This document shows, piece by piece, positions 10,891 to 20,875 of a stretch of DNA of 28,275 nt. The position numbers and the translations under genes are program-made. The notes beneath the pieces are model-generated. The model had not been told where the DNA came from. It ran no database searches and saw only the letters and a list, made by a program, of their open reading frames with translations. Origin of the DNA: Priapulus caudatus (taxonomy: Eukaryota; Priapulida; Priapulimorpha; Priapulimorphida; Priapulidae); NCBI RefSeq assembly GCF_000485595.1, contig NW_014578023.1, positions 77,419 through 105,693 of the forward strand, in the 5' to 3' direction. Within the stretch, counting starts at the first letter, position 1, and every line of letters starts with the position of its first letter.

Positions 10891-11816
10891 TGTGGCTAGT
10901 CGGGGACCATCCAATGTATTCACGATTTTCCAGGAAATAAAACACGCTCATTAACTATCAATACCATGTGTTATATGATATCTATGATCAATACCTATGA
11001 TCAAAATATCTATGATCAATTCTTTCCATATCTCTTCTTTTCATATCAATTCTTTCAAACCATATCTTTGATCAGTCCGATCAAAAAATGCCGTCTGACG
11101 AGGCGCCTACAGCGCCGTCTATCGAATAAGTCATAAAAATGTTCCGTAAAATCTCGAAATTGATCACGGTGTATGATTTTACGTTGCAGGATTTTACTAG
11201 TTTTTGTTAGAGACTGATTTCAATGTTCCACGTATTTATATCGTTAAACCTGTATAAATAACCCGAGCCTTAGTGGCATTATTATACACTGGTTATACCA
11301 CATAGTTATATCACATTTGTATCGCAATGAAAAATCTACATGAAATATGATGTCGTTCCGCCATCTGTTGGGTGAAATCGATAAGAATATCTATATCGTT
11401 AGAGTAAAACTCGCATAAGTCATCAGTCGTCAATTCGCATAAGTACTCATGGAAGTCAAAGTCCCGATTTTCTCTCATAGTAAATCCATTGGAATAGCCC
11501 CGCCTAAGACATCATTTATAAACCGTCATTATGTGCAAGTCGTCGCCCTCAGACAGGTCCCGGCATGTAATAGTTGAAGCTCATATTTATGAGTAGCAAG
11601 CTATAAAACTGACACACCTTTCCCTTTATTCATTATAGCTGGCACCAGGTTTTTTCCGCATATCTCTATACCGTAGCATGCAGCTATGTTTGCGAATGCC
11701 CGATATCTGATAAAAGAACAGACATTTTGGTGAAATTATATATTTAAAGTAGAGAGCACATATTCACGAGTAATTTGCTATAAACATTCAGTATATCTCT
11801 ATACATAATTGAGCTC
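10891..11816. other. Gene-free AT-rich stretch
   Basis: No exon recognised. CTATGATCAA-type words repeat loosely at 10977-11022. The region around 11090-11560 looks like old degraded repeat DNA, but I could not define ends. Confidence 0.4.
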
Positions 11817-11899
11817 AAGGGGTCGTTGTCGTAACAGGTACTACAGATATGTACCCGAGGTACATATAATATGTATACACAAAGTGTACCAGACTTGTA
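11817..11899. mobile_element. Partial or one-ended copy of the GGGGTCGTTG TIR element
   Basis: AAGGGGTCGTTGTCGTAACA then GGTACTACAGATATGTA through CACAAAGTGTACCAGACTTG matches the left part of the element at 20876-21256. After ACTTG the two sequences part, so the right half and second inverted end are missing here. This copy lacks the 180-base insertion seen in the other and serves as its empty-site reference. Confidence 0.8.
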
Positions 11900-12376
11900 A
11901 TTGATCTTTATTATGGGCTACGCAGTAAACTATCCAGATCCAGATTATTAGTATAAAAATTAAAATCAATAATAGATAAACACGACAAACAATGAACAGA
12001 AATTACAATGCCAACAGTATAATGATGCATTTTATTTACAAAAGTAATATAGTGAAGCTCTTACAGATCATAGATATGCGACAGACACCATCAAGAAAAC
12101 CAAGTCGTCTACCTAGCCTTTCTCAAATTATAATATAGTTGTTATCAGAAATGAAAATCGGGATAATACAGATGAAAATAAATGAAGAAGAAAAGGGTTA
12201 CTGATGAAATTAAAACACATTTCCATCAATGCTGAATAGTTACTATACTTGTAGGAGAATCATCAATTCCTGAAACAGGGCATAATAAAAAGCTTTCCCT
12301 TTACATATCCAATTCAACTTTTAAGATGTTTTAAAGGAATCCAGCCCCTAAAATGACCACAAAACAATAAAAAGTA
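11900..12376. other. Gene-free AT-rich stretch
   Basis: No frame, repeat or exon was recognised. Confidence 0.4.
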
Positions 12377-12606
12377 CAGTAGCATCTCGTATAACGATGG
12401 TAATCGGTTCATCAAAACCAAAGTACGAAATTATCGTTTCATAAATATGAGAATTACGTTATCTTGGCACCGCCATACCAACGCACTGTGGTTGCAGTCA
12501 AACATTACGATTGTCATAAGAACTATGAAAGAATCGGAATAACACAAAATATCCTCTTACTACAAACTATCGCAATATAACCATACAGTTATACGAGATC
12601 TTCCTG
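12377..12606. mobile_element. Pogo/Tigger-like MITE (230 bases)
   Basis: The left end CAGTAGCATCTCGTATAACG is preceded by TA. The reverse complement of the right end is CAGGAAGATCTCGTATAACTG. The CAGTA...CTCGTATAAC pattern is typical of pogo/Tigger ends in the Tc1/mariner superfamily, which insert at TA. The right flank reads CA instead of TA, so that end has decayed or the call is off. No transposase is present. Confidence 0.5.
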
Positions 12607-13408
12607 CACATTATAGACTACAGCTGAGTGGTCCCTTGTAATCATTAGACATAAGCAGACCGAAACTAAACACGCTGGAATAAGACCCTCCATTACTCTT
12701 ATTACATCGACAAGGTATCATAGCACAACACAACACTTATACTAATATTTGTACATACGACCCTAGAGATCGGAGCTAAAGAAGTAAATTATGTAAGCAG
12801 CGCAGTTTCCGTCGACATTCAGAGATACGTTTATTCTACTTCCACCACAAGTCTGTATATCTCTAGAAGGCATGAAACAACACAGAGGAGGGGTTCAAAG
12901 AATTCTGTGTGCTCATCCACATTTGCATCTTACTTGCAAACACACACCCAAAACAATACAGGACAAGTCAGTCAAAAATTCATTAGCGCAACTTTTGCCA
13001 GTACTAAACCATAATCATAGCATCCGCTTAACGATAAATTAGGTTTATAGCAGATGGATAACATACTAGCGCAAAAACCAGGTACACATTCGAAATTTAT
13101 CAGACAGAGTGCATCGTATCATCTACATAGTTCACCCGGGGGGGGGGGGTTAATTCTTGTGCGAACCTGTAAATGCTGTACCATCGGAACACAGTATGAC
13201 GCAAGTGCAGTTCCACACCTACACAACATTGAACTAACAGCGTAGCGTTAACCCCTCTCTGCTGCCACAGCGCATTCACGACACAATAATTTACTGACAT
13301 CTGCTCCAAGTAAACAACTGCAAAATTGCAGGTAGCGACTGATCGTGCCAATTACCCAACGACGAAGTGCCTACCCCACCGCGCTGCCAGAATGAATGCG
13401 CAATGCAT
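12607..13408. other. Gene-free stretch downstream of the membrane-protein gene
   Basis: Contains a G run at 13138-13148. Open frames on both strands near 13054-13351 resemble nothing known. Part of the region nearest 13408 may be 3' flanking sequence of the minus-strand gene. Confidence 0.45.
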
Positions 13409-13414
13409 TTTATT
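13409..13414 (-). terminator. Polyadenylation signal AATAAA of the membrane-protein gene
   Basis: On the minus strand AATAAA lies 90 bases downstream of the TGA at 13504-13506, a normal 3' UTR distance. Cleavage is expected around 13385-13399. Confidence 0.55.
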
Positions 13415-13503
13415 TAATAACTACGATGAGATCTGCTGTAGGCGCTCGCTCTGCGGAGATGTCGAACCACCGCCGGCGGTACCCGGCCGTCTCGGTCGAC
13501 GCG

Positions 13504-13678
13504 TCACAGAGACTGTGGGTGCGAGAGCACCATCAACCTCTTCTCCTCGCGGAAGCGTCCGGCGCGGGGCCGCTCGGCCGCACACACGCAGCCGCTGGAC
13601 AGCACGAACCGCGCCTGCTCCAGTGCCGAGAAGATGGCGACGCTCCACACGGCATGCGTGGCAACGGCGGGGCCGAAC
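13504..13678 (-). CDS. Membrane-protein gene, terminal exon
   Basis: The acceptor is TTTCTCCCCGCAG. The exon encodes RFGPAVATHAVWSVAIFSAL, EQARFVLSSG, then a Cys- and Arg-containing tail ending LMVLSHPQSL and TGA. It is 175 bases: one base completing Arg, 57 codons and the stop. A polyadenylation signal lies about 90 bases further on. Confidence 0.7.
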
Positions 13679-16600
13679 CTGCGGGGAGAAAGAGAGAAGC
13701 ACGAGCGTGAATAACACGCGCAGACGTCACCCGCTATCGAGATCGTTCCGCGAACACCACATTCATATGGTGCCCCAGTTTGCCGCTGGAAACCTATACG
13801 TGCTTCCGCCCAGACGGGCAATGACACCAATTTAAATGAGTAATGATTCCAGTACTTTAACACAAAAATTAGCTGGAAAATGAACAGCTAAGCTAGACTT
13901 TAAAAATTGCTATTAATTTAGGAACAACCACTTATCTATCTCACAAAATTCGTCATCTCTAAACTAGGGGTGTACCGAATCCAACTTTTTAATTTCCGGC
14001 CGGAACCGGAACCAGCCGGAACTTGAAAAAAGGCCTTATATGAATCACCTAACATCAGTTAGGTTCAGTACAGTTAGTGAGCCAATGTTCAAGTGGCAAG
14101 TGTTTTTTGGGCAGAATAGTATGAAGTTGTTAACACTATATTATCAGCAAGTTGACTCTATTGACTCTCAACTACATTCAGTGACTGATCTTTTGATCTT
14201 GATGACTCTTGTAGCAGAAACGACTGTTTCTGAAGGGTTCCGGCCTGAACAAGAACTCTGAAAAATTGGAGATTCCGGTGCACCCCTACTCTAAACCCAA
14301 CAAAAATACTAAAAACAAAATTTAGAACCTAACCTTAAAATCTGACAGGTTCTACAGTTAGACGAGCACTGTCTACACGGACACATAAATAATGGATTGC
14401 CAACCGGAGAACAGTGTAACAACATCACATCCCAACAACTATATACATTATCACAATTGCCACCTATACAACACGGCACGCAGACGGCAACCCATCATTT
14501 CTTTCGTCCGCGTACACAGGGCACACCTCCCGTTCTCTCTCTCCATCATCCCCTCCCTCTCTCTCTCTCGTTGCAGTGTGATCAATATAATTTGCCTGGG
14601 TTTTCCACAAATACGTAATGCGCAACTCTCTATCTTTATATCACTCTCTCGCCACCCCTACTCTCTCTCTCTCTCTCTCTCTCGTCACCCTACTCTCTCT
14701 CTCTCGTCACCCCTACTCTCTCTCTCTCTCTCTCTCTCTCTCCCACCCCTACTCTTTCTCTCTCTCGCCACCCCTACTCTTTCTCTCCCTCGCCACCCCT
14801 ACTCTCTCTCTCTCGTCACCCCTACTCTCTCTCTCTCTCTCTCGCCACCCCTACTCTCTCTCTCTCTCTCTCTCTCTCTCGTCACCCCTACTCTCTCTCT
14901 CTCTCTCGCGCCACCCCTACTCTCTCTCTCTCTCTCTCATCACCCCTACTCTCTCTCTCTCTTGCCACCCCTACTCTTTCTCTCCCTCGCCACCCCTAAT
15001 CTCTTTCTCTCTCTCTCTCCCTCCCTCTCCCACGTGCATGTACCTCTTCCAGAGTGTCCTGTACATGCCGCGGCAGAGAAGGTGCCTCGTATCATGCGAC
15101 GATGCGAGTGCGGCGGTGGTGGTGAGCGCGGCGGCTGCGAGGCCGGCAGCGGCGGCGAGGAAAGCGCGCGACACGGGCGTGTCAGCGAGGAGGCGGGCGG
15201 CGAGCAGTCGCTCCCGCGTCACGTCGTAACCGAGGAGGATGGGAGCCATCAGCAGCACGTTCCTGCTGCCCAGCATCAACACCGTCGCCGCTACAACAAA
15301 AACCGTCCGCCGCATTAATTACTTCGGAATCACAGTCACGCGAACGCACGCCGAAGAGGCAACGGGTTTGTACGTGAAATGCAGATTTGCTTAAAGCATA
15401 TTCAATATAAGGAAATATTCCGAAATATTGCAAGGTACTTTTCTTTTGTAGGAAACCCTGCGTACTATGGTGGGTGAACGTTCCCACATGTTATGCGTTT
15501 GTACATGTTATTATGCTATTTACACATCACGGGCCAGGGGAGTGTCAGAGCAGGGAAATTTGTACTAGTGCAGAGTCCTCTACACTACGTTTGCCAATGC
15601 GGAAAAGGGACTGCGTTTCCATTTTCAGGGATCGACAAGTGCTGTCTAGAGATCTAAGGTAGCTTCCCACGTAAATTTTTCTAACAAACGTTAGCTTTGA
15701 AAACAAAACTGTAAAAATATGTATCAAGCCTATATTTGCTCAACGAAGAAACAACTTGAAAAACGCTTTTCGCCGCGGTTCCGTATAATGGCGCCATATT
15801 GTTTATATTTGAGCAACCATCATTTCAATCAAGTCAATGTAACCACTTTCAAATGTCATAACTTTTAAAATAAATCATTTTATGAAATCAAACTTTGTAG
15901 TCTAGACAGAGAAGCACCTAGACTGTTTTTGTTATTAATTTCAGAATTTTTACCGTAACCGTTTTCGAGATAGAACAGTGCTAAAAACCCAACAAAACGT
16001 AATCCGAACTAACAGCGACCTGACAGGACTCTCTTGACTCAACTCACTCGTTAACTCGCTCAGAATACTATAATCTCCCAGCAACAAAAACGTTGCCCTT
16101 TCCCTATCAGCTAGCCATGTAGTACGTGACCAGAAAAACCATTCGGTCATATCATGCCAGTGTGTATAATTTAACATAACATGGTTCATAACACGGCCAG
16201 TGCGCAGAGCGGAACAATCCCTGCATAGCGGCAAAAGTAAACGCTGGGAAACATTCGACCCAAACGTTTCACTTTGTAGTCTAAAAGCTTCGAATGAACG
16301 TATTCCCGAGCTTTTTTTTTTTACCTATCACACATATATAGGCAAGTACAAACATGCAATGTTAAAATAATTCATTTTTGCCTGATTTTATGTTTTCCGC
16401 TTGAAAGTTCAAGGGAAGCTACCTTTAATCAGAAACGTTAGGGCACCAGGCAAGTTGTTAACCGACACTTTTTTATGTGGAACAGGGAGAGATAAGCAAA
16501 CAACGTAGAAGTTATGTGAAGTGTGTGGAGAAAACCAGCGGCAGTCAAGGCTGTTCACTGCTTTGGATATTGGCCAATTTTCGAGGTATCATGGCAAGTT

Positions 16601-17023
16601 CAGAGCAGCTGCTACTCTGCAACCTTGACACTTATGCACCCTTTACTCGCTGCGCCATCCTCTCAGCGAGCACACGTTTCGCTGTTACAAGATATAAAAA
16701 AAAAACACGACTCGACGCGGTGTACTTACGAGGCGCGAACGAGGTTCTCGCTACGGCGTTGACGAAGGAAGCTGTCGTGAATCCACGTCCCACCATCAGG
16801 GCCGGTGTCCGCGGCGGGGGCAGGGGCGACTTGCTCTGCACGAACTTGACTCCGAGGCCGCGGTAGAACGAAGAGAGGCCCGTCGCGGTATCCGTCCCCG
16901 CCGTCGTCGCTGCGGCTGCTGCTGCTGCTATCCCCGCACATTTTGTTTGCCCCACCTTTGTCGCTAATGCTACGGTCGCGTTGCCATTGTGTATCTGAAG
17001 AGCCGCGTAACAAATGAGTGGGG
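13504..17023 (-). CDS. Ala-rich multi-pass membrane protein, C-terminal 237 aa; possible divergent SLC25-type carrier
   Basis: Three minus-strand exons (17023-16730, 15290-15044, 13678-13504) join in phase to about 237 residues ending at TGA, with the 5' end missing. Seen in order: a start like PLICYAALQIHNG; a seven-Ala run near residue 31; GLSSFYRGLGVKFVQ near 48; a hydrophobic stretch through SFVNAVART; SRNVLLMAPILLGYDVTRER; a hydrophobic FLAAAAGLAAAALTTTAAL; GMYRTLWKRFGPAVATHAVW and IFSALEQAR. The spacing of YRGL, then P..LLGYD..R, then an AG-rich helix, then MY...RFGP....E.AR recalls mitochondrial carrier (SLC25) half-repeats. The canonical P-x-D/E-x-x-K/R signature is absent or degraded. 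Sideroflexin was considered because of SR-x-VLLMAP, but its conserved core motif is missing. Coding reality is well supported by phase agreement, strong splice sites and high GC. Family assignment is weak. Confidence 0.68.
13965..14288. mobile_element. hAT-like MITE with perfect 8-base target duplication
   Basis: The left end TAGGGGTGTACCGAATCC and the reverse complement of the right end TAGGGGTGCACCGGAATCTC match. The element is 324 bases. CTCTAAAC occurs immediately outside both ends (13957-13964 and 14289-14296), an exact 8-base duplication as made by hAT transposases. It sits in the last intron of the membrane-protein gene. The 73-codon frame inside is not a recognisable transposase. Confidence 0.9.
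14640..15025. repeat. Minisatellite of (CT)n + CACCCCTA units, 13 copies
   Basis: Units of CGCCACCCCTACTCTCTCTC or CGTCACCCCTACTCTCTCTC type recur with variable (CT)n length between about 14650 and 15000. On the transcribed minus strand the units read GAGAGAGTAGGGGTGGCGAG, so the intron begins with a long purine-rich array. The 308- and 203-codon Ser/Leu/Pro frames on the plus strand are artefacts of it. Confidence 0.93.
15044..15290 (-). CDS. Membrane-protein gene, middle exon with two hydrophobic segments
   Basis: The acceptor is TTTTTGTTGTAG and the donor is GAAGAG before GTACATG. The 247-base exon encodes ATVLMLGSRNVLLMAPILLG, a charged loop, then FLAAAAGLAAAALTTTAAL and a segment ending GMYRTLWK. 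The upstream phase (two bases) and downstream phase (two bases) both match the neighbours. The intron beginning here opens with a minisatellite only about a dozen bases after the donor. Confidence 0.7.
15656..16425. mobile_element. TIR element with AAGGTAGCTTCCC ends
   Basis: AAGGTAGCTTCCC at 15656-15668 is repeated inverted as GGGAAGCTACCTT at 16413-16425, bounding 770 AT-rich bases. Inside, ACTTTGTAGTCTA occurs twice (near 15891 and 16270). Flanking CTA and TTA leave the target duplication unclear. It lies in the first placed intron of the membrane-protein gene. No transposase was seen. Confidence 0.62.
16730..17023 (-). CDS. Membrane-protein gene, exon with YRGLGVKF and poly-Ala
   Basis: The acceptor follows a strong pyrimidine tract (about 35 bases of CT and C runs) ending CCCCCCAG. 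The donor is C before GTAAGT. The exon is 294 bases: two bases completing a codon, 97 codons, and one leftover base. The Ala run is coded by a GCA/GCC/GCG triplet repeat that may vary in length. An overlapping frame beginning MCGDSSSS is also open but does not fit the downstream exons. Confidence 0.65.
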
Positions 17024-17089
17024 CTGGGGGGCGGGGGGAGAGAGAGAGAGAGACAGCGAGAGACGAGCAGCGCTAACGAGGAGGAGACG

Positions 17090-17340
17090 ACGATGTACGA
17101 AGACTGCGCCTCCTTGGCTCAGTCCGCCCGCCCGCCCGCCGAATGGTGTCTGCTAAACGAAAAACGGCTGCAACAAAGGCGCGTGCGTGCGTGTGGGTGG
17201 GACCTGGGGAAAGCTGCAATGTGGTTAATAGCAAGTGACGATGGTCCGCGCCGGCGTAGGTCTAGAAGCAGCTCCCCCTGGTGGCGAGCACAGAGGTACC
17301 GGTCCCCGTGTGCGGCGGCGTCTCCCTAACACTGGGCTCC
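17090..17340. other. GC/CpG-rich segment upstream of the placed membrane-protein exons
   Basis: Notably richer in CpG than its surroundings, containing a CCCGCCCGCCCGCC run and the CTCF-type motif at 17270. It might be a promoter or hold an unrecognised upstream exon of the minus-strand gene. No exon with matching phase stands out. Confidence 0.35.
17270..17288 (-). promoter_or_regulatory. CTCF-type binding motif
   Basis: The minus strand reads CGCCACCAGGGGGAGCTGC, matching the bilaterian CTCF core CCACCAGGGGGCGC at all but one core position. It lies 250 bases upstream of the first placed exon of the membrane-protein gene, within GC-rich DNA at 17090-17340. That location is consistent with a promoter-proximal or boundary role, which is inferred. 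Confidence 0.5.
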
Positions 17341-18276
17341 TCATGGCTACAGGCGTCTGTAACATCGCCTGCTTAGCTCTGTCTTGCTCCCAAACCTGTT
17401 GTGAAATACAGAGTGGAAGTAACATTAGTGACACGCCTTTGACTCGTGCACCTAAGCAACTTGAACTTACGTCTATTAGCGGTACCGGACACTCTGCAAA
17501 TTAGACAAGTCCAGCTGGGTAAATCAAATTTCCCCACTTGTCAAACATTTGTTGAGTATCCTTTTAAAGATGACAATGCCTACCTATAAAAATGAACACA
17601 AAGCCAAACCTGTATGCAAGGGTCACTCAAGGAAATCCCTAAAAGTGACCTTTAAAAACAGGTGCTCATAATATTGATGTATTATCATTGCGTAACTGGT
17701 AATGAAAGGACATTTATAGACACGAGTCCATTCTACAGAGATGTCAGCAAATACAGGTTTGGCTTTGTGATAACTTATCTACGGCAAAGCAAAATGAATA
17801 CCATGTTTGGGGTAACCTAGTTACAAGAAGGTAGGGTAGATAGCCAGTCATGTACGTTTTATTTTATCCAACAACGCTTTAAAAGCAATAAAATGTTAAA
17901 TAATAATGCAAATAAAATGATAGATTACAGCATCGATTTCAATAAAAAATAAATAAATGGCCAATGAAAACATTAGGACTGGCACATTTCCCCATAGCAA
18001 TTAATCCCAATTATGGTGACCAAAAACATGATAACGTTTCATTTGGATAAATATAACAGTATATTCTGTTGCCACAAGACTAGAGTAGGAATGAGTTTTC
18101 TAATCTAACACCTACCAACGACGTTCGACTGAGCTCGTCTGTAAACAGAAATTCATGTGTTATATCCGCTAAAACGCTTACATTGGCCACATCCGTTCCC
18201 TACCTAATCTCAGAAGTTATTGCACTGAAACATTCTGATGGCGATTTGAACCCGAAACACTATGCAATCCCAATCA
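17341..18276. other. Gene-free stretch
   Basis: AT-rich with short frames and no repeat or gene recognised. Confidence 0.4.
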
Positions 18277-18537
18277 TCACAAATCTGGTGAGACACCCCC
18301 AAAATGACTGGAATCCTGCATGCAGTCTCCGAGAAGACCTAAACACTGCGGTTGCGCCGCACGCAATTTCAAACGTTCAAATATTCTTAAAGAAAAGACA
18401 AATGTCTGAAAAATCAAACACACCTCAACTCTTAGCTCTCTCGCAAAATCGACGACGACACCCGATATCTTGCCCGTGGCGAGTCGTGCGCATATCCTGG
18501 GGATCGGACATTCTGCGGTGCTGGCTGGCCCAACCAT
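18277..18537 (-). CDS. Unplaced candidate 5' exon or small ORF (MVGPASTAEC...)
   Basis: This minus-strand frame of 86 codons starts at an ATG in an excellent Kozak context (GGACCATGG). It encodes MVGPASTAECPIPRICARLA then TGKISGVVVDFARELRVE. It resembles no family I know. It lies 1.25 kb upstream of the first placed exon of the membrane-protein gene on the same strand. A GT at 18460-18461 would leave one base, the phase that exon needs, and a GTGTGT after ELRVE is in phase zero. Chance is quite possible because the rest of the frame looks random. Confidence 0.2.
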   Translation of the reverse strand: MVGPASTAECPIPRICARLATGKISGVVVDFARELRVEVCLIFQTFVFSLRIFERLKLRAAQPQCLGLLGDCMQDSSHFGGVSPDL

Positions 18538-18599
18538 GGTCCTGCGTGCGGAGGAGTTTGTCCAGGCTAAAGAATTGGCTTCTTATTTTAGCTGTAGTC

Positions 18600-19970
18600 G
18601 AACCTTTTAAATAAAACGGTTTCGAACGTTATCATTTCAATTTCATTTTATTAATGTATATAATAATAAAACATATACATGTATTCATTCATTTATATAA
18701 GATAGTAATATATAAGTATAGTACATTAATTAATATGTTTACTTTTAAATTATTTATTTTCAAATAATTTCCTTCATTTATCTATTATGCTAAATTAACA
18801 TTAAACGAACACTTACTGGAAAAGATGATTCTCCCAGCGAAGCTGCTATTATTAACTAAGATATCTCCTGATCTTAGACAGCAAGCTGGTGCGTTGTTGC
18901 TTGCTCGCTAGTACCCCCTGCTGACCGTCGGTGCTGTCTCCGGACAGGTTGCGTACACGGGTGAGGTTTCTGGTTTCAGAGACCTTACTACTCACTGCGT
19001 GACTCGGGGGCTGCTCTTTACTTAACAAAAGCTGACAATTTTCCATCGGCACGTGTGTTGCGGGTAAAATGTGCATTATATGATCTGAAACACAGACGGG
19101 CAGCCGCGTATTAGAGCAGCATTAGGAAGAACTTGCCTACAGCACCAACGTGTTCCCGGCATTTATTGATTCCCGGCATTTATTGATCACCGCAGCGTTC
19201 ATAAGCCCTCTAGCATAATCACCAAACTGAGATACACGTTTAAAGGGTCTATTAAAGATATATGATCATTGCCAGAGGGCTATCATATCTTCCAACAGAT
19301 AAAAGAAACACAATTCTCCCACCTCCCATAGACCTGGACTGGTAGCATTGCCTTTTTTTATAATGGCAATGCATACTTAATCTACAATGAGAATTTACAT
19401 ATGAGAACATAGTAGTCTAATACTATAAAATAACAATATAAAAGACCTATCTCGAAAATGTATCATTGAAAAAATGATAAATTTGGAGATGTTTGTACAC
19501 CTTCGATAATGTTGACAGTTGTGATACCCTTAGAGCTGTATCGAACACTACTTCTTGCTTGGTTAGTGCAGCACATAAATGTACTTTTGGACCCCCGTAC
19601 ATACATCATTCTCATCATCATAACCATAACCTTAACCTCGTCTTAACCCCATCACTGTTGCCCTGACAATCATAAAGTAAATTCCACTCAACATTGCGCG
19701 CAGAAGCATACATAAATTATCCCACAAATATGAACTTCGAGCTCTCTTGCTTAGGTATTGTAATTTTCACTATACCTAGGTAGGTACGTAGCAAAAACAG
19801 CCATGGTAAACACATTCAAAACACAATGTTGTTGAACCGGAGCTGTGGTTAAATTTAGCACAATGTTTTTACGCCTGCGCCCTGTGTGACCTATGGTGTG
19901 ACTAATATAATCAATCTGCAAATAATATTTATCCGAAATGACGACATCGTCTCTGCATCTCTCCCTAGAG
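18600..19970. other. AT-rich stretch, no gene recognised
   Basis: 18600-18800 is very AT-rich (ATATA/TTTATT words). A minus frame near 18852-19046 (MENCQLLLSKEQPPSHAVSS...) could be a small exon but shows no motif and no clear donor. A 17-base tandem duplication of TTCCCGGCATTTATTGA occurs at about 19152-19185. Confidence 0.4.
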
Positions 19971-19971
19971 A

Positions 19972-19976
19972 CTGCA

Positions 19977-20009
<33 letters not shown>

Positions 20010-20015
20010 GTAGCA
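19972..20015. repeat. CAG trinucleotide repeat
   Basis: About a dozen GCA/CAG triplets with two CAA interruptions. Each plus frame gives poly-Ala, poly-Ser or poly-Gln. None continues into recognisable protein, so coding use is not supported. Confidence 0.9.
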
Positions 20016-20109
20016 GCCGCTCAGGGCAGCTGCCTGGAGCAAACAAAACGGCGGCCCTTCCACAGCTGCAGCATCAGCTGTCGCTGGGAGAACATTCCTA
20101 AAATAGGAT

Positions 20110-20875
20110 TGCAGTTTGCCAGGCTCTTCTGAAGCGAGGCTGCTAGTGCTAGTCGCGTATCGATTTTTGACCATTTCGTTACGTACGTGATGATTACATG
20201 ACTGGGAGTTAAATGAAAAATACACCACTGTATGACCTACAAGCGTCTTTACTCTTTAGACGCATTAATCATGTAGGAAACTTAGCAATGCGGGTCAGCC
20301 ATTATTTCATAGTAACAGGAAACAAAAAAACATCAGAGCTAGATTTTAAGATTTAAAAAAACAACACACAAACGTCTATTTCATGTTGACAGGGAAAGAA
20401 GAAATACCTGGCTTCTATGGTTTTTACTGCATTCCCTTAATTTGCACACATGTTGATTATACTACTTCTGAAATACATGCATGCCAAATTATAGTTTTCT
20501 TTTGCCTGCATTTCAACCAGTTTAGTCTCATGTGACAGATTATAAAAGCGGAACACACGTCTTGAAGGCTGTTGTCTTTGTTCACTATGCTACCACGTTG
20601 ACACGTCACCTTGGAATAGTAGCCAATAAAGGTAAGACCTTCAGTCACTTCTTGAACGAAATAACTTGTTAGATCTACACAACATGAAGGATCTTTTCTG
20701 AACGAAGTATAGATACTGGCAGATCAAACTGCCACCGCCAGTGTTTTGTATATACCTACAGTCTGTATGTCATGATTGTGCGCCAATCCATTGTATGATT
20801 AGGCCTATATCATATATATGGAACTGAATTCTAGGAACGAGAAATACGGATCGTTCACAATAAATACTGACGCTG
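20110..20875. other. Gene-free stretch
   Basis: No exon, RNA gene or structured repeat was recognised. Confidence 0.4.

Noticed and set aside
13326-13835. Long GC-rich plus frame of 169 codons
   Set aside because: Shadow of the terminal minus exon at 13504-13678. No motif.
13504-15290. Sideroflexin identity for the membrane protein, from SR-x-VLLMAP
   Set aside because: The strongly conserved sideroflexin core (Asn-Ile-Pro-Leu-Met-Arg type) is absent and the C-terminus does not fit.
14392-15318. 308-codon plus-strand frame rich in Ser/Leu/Pro
   Set aside because: It is mostly translation of the CT/CACCCCTA minisatellite. Its last part is the antisense of a well-supported minus-strand exon.
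16477-16866. 129-codon plus frame
   Set aside because: Its second half is antisense to the phased minus exon 16730-17023, and the first half has no recognisable content.
16726-17013. Minus frame with MCGDSSSSSRSDDGG start
   Set aside because: It has an ATG, but its phase does not connect to the downstream exons, whereas the YRGLGVKF frame does.
19886-20228. Poly-Ala, poly-Ser and poly-Cys frames around the CAG repeat
   Set aside because: All frames of a triplet repeat stay open. The flanking sequence shows no domain or splice logic.
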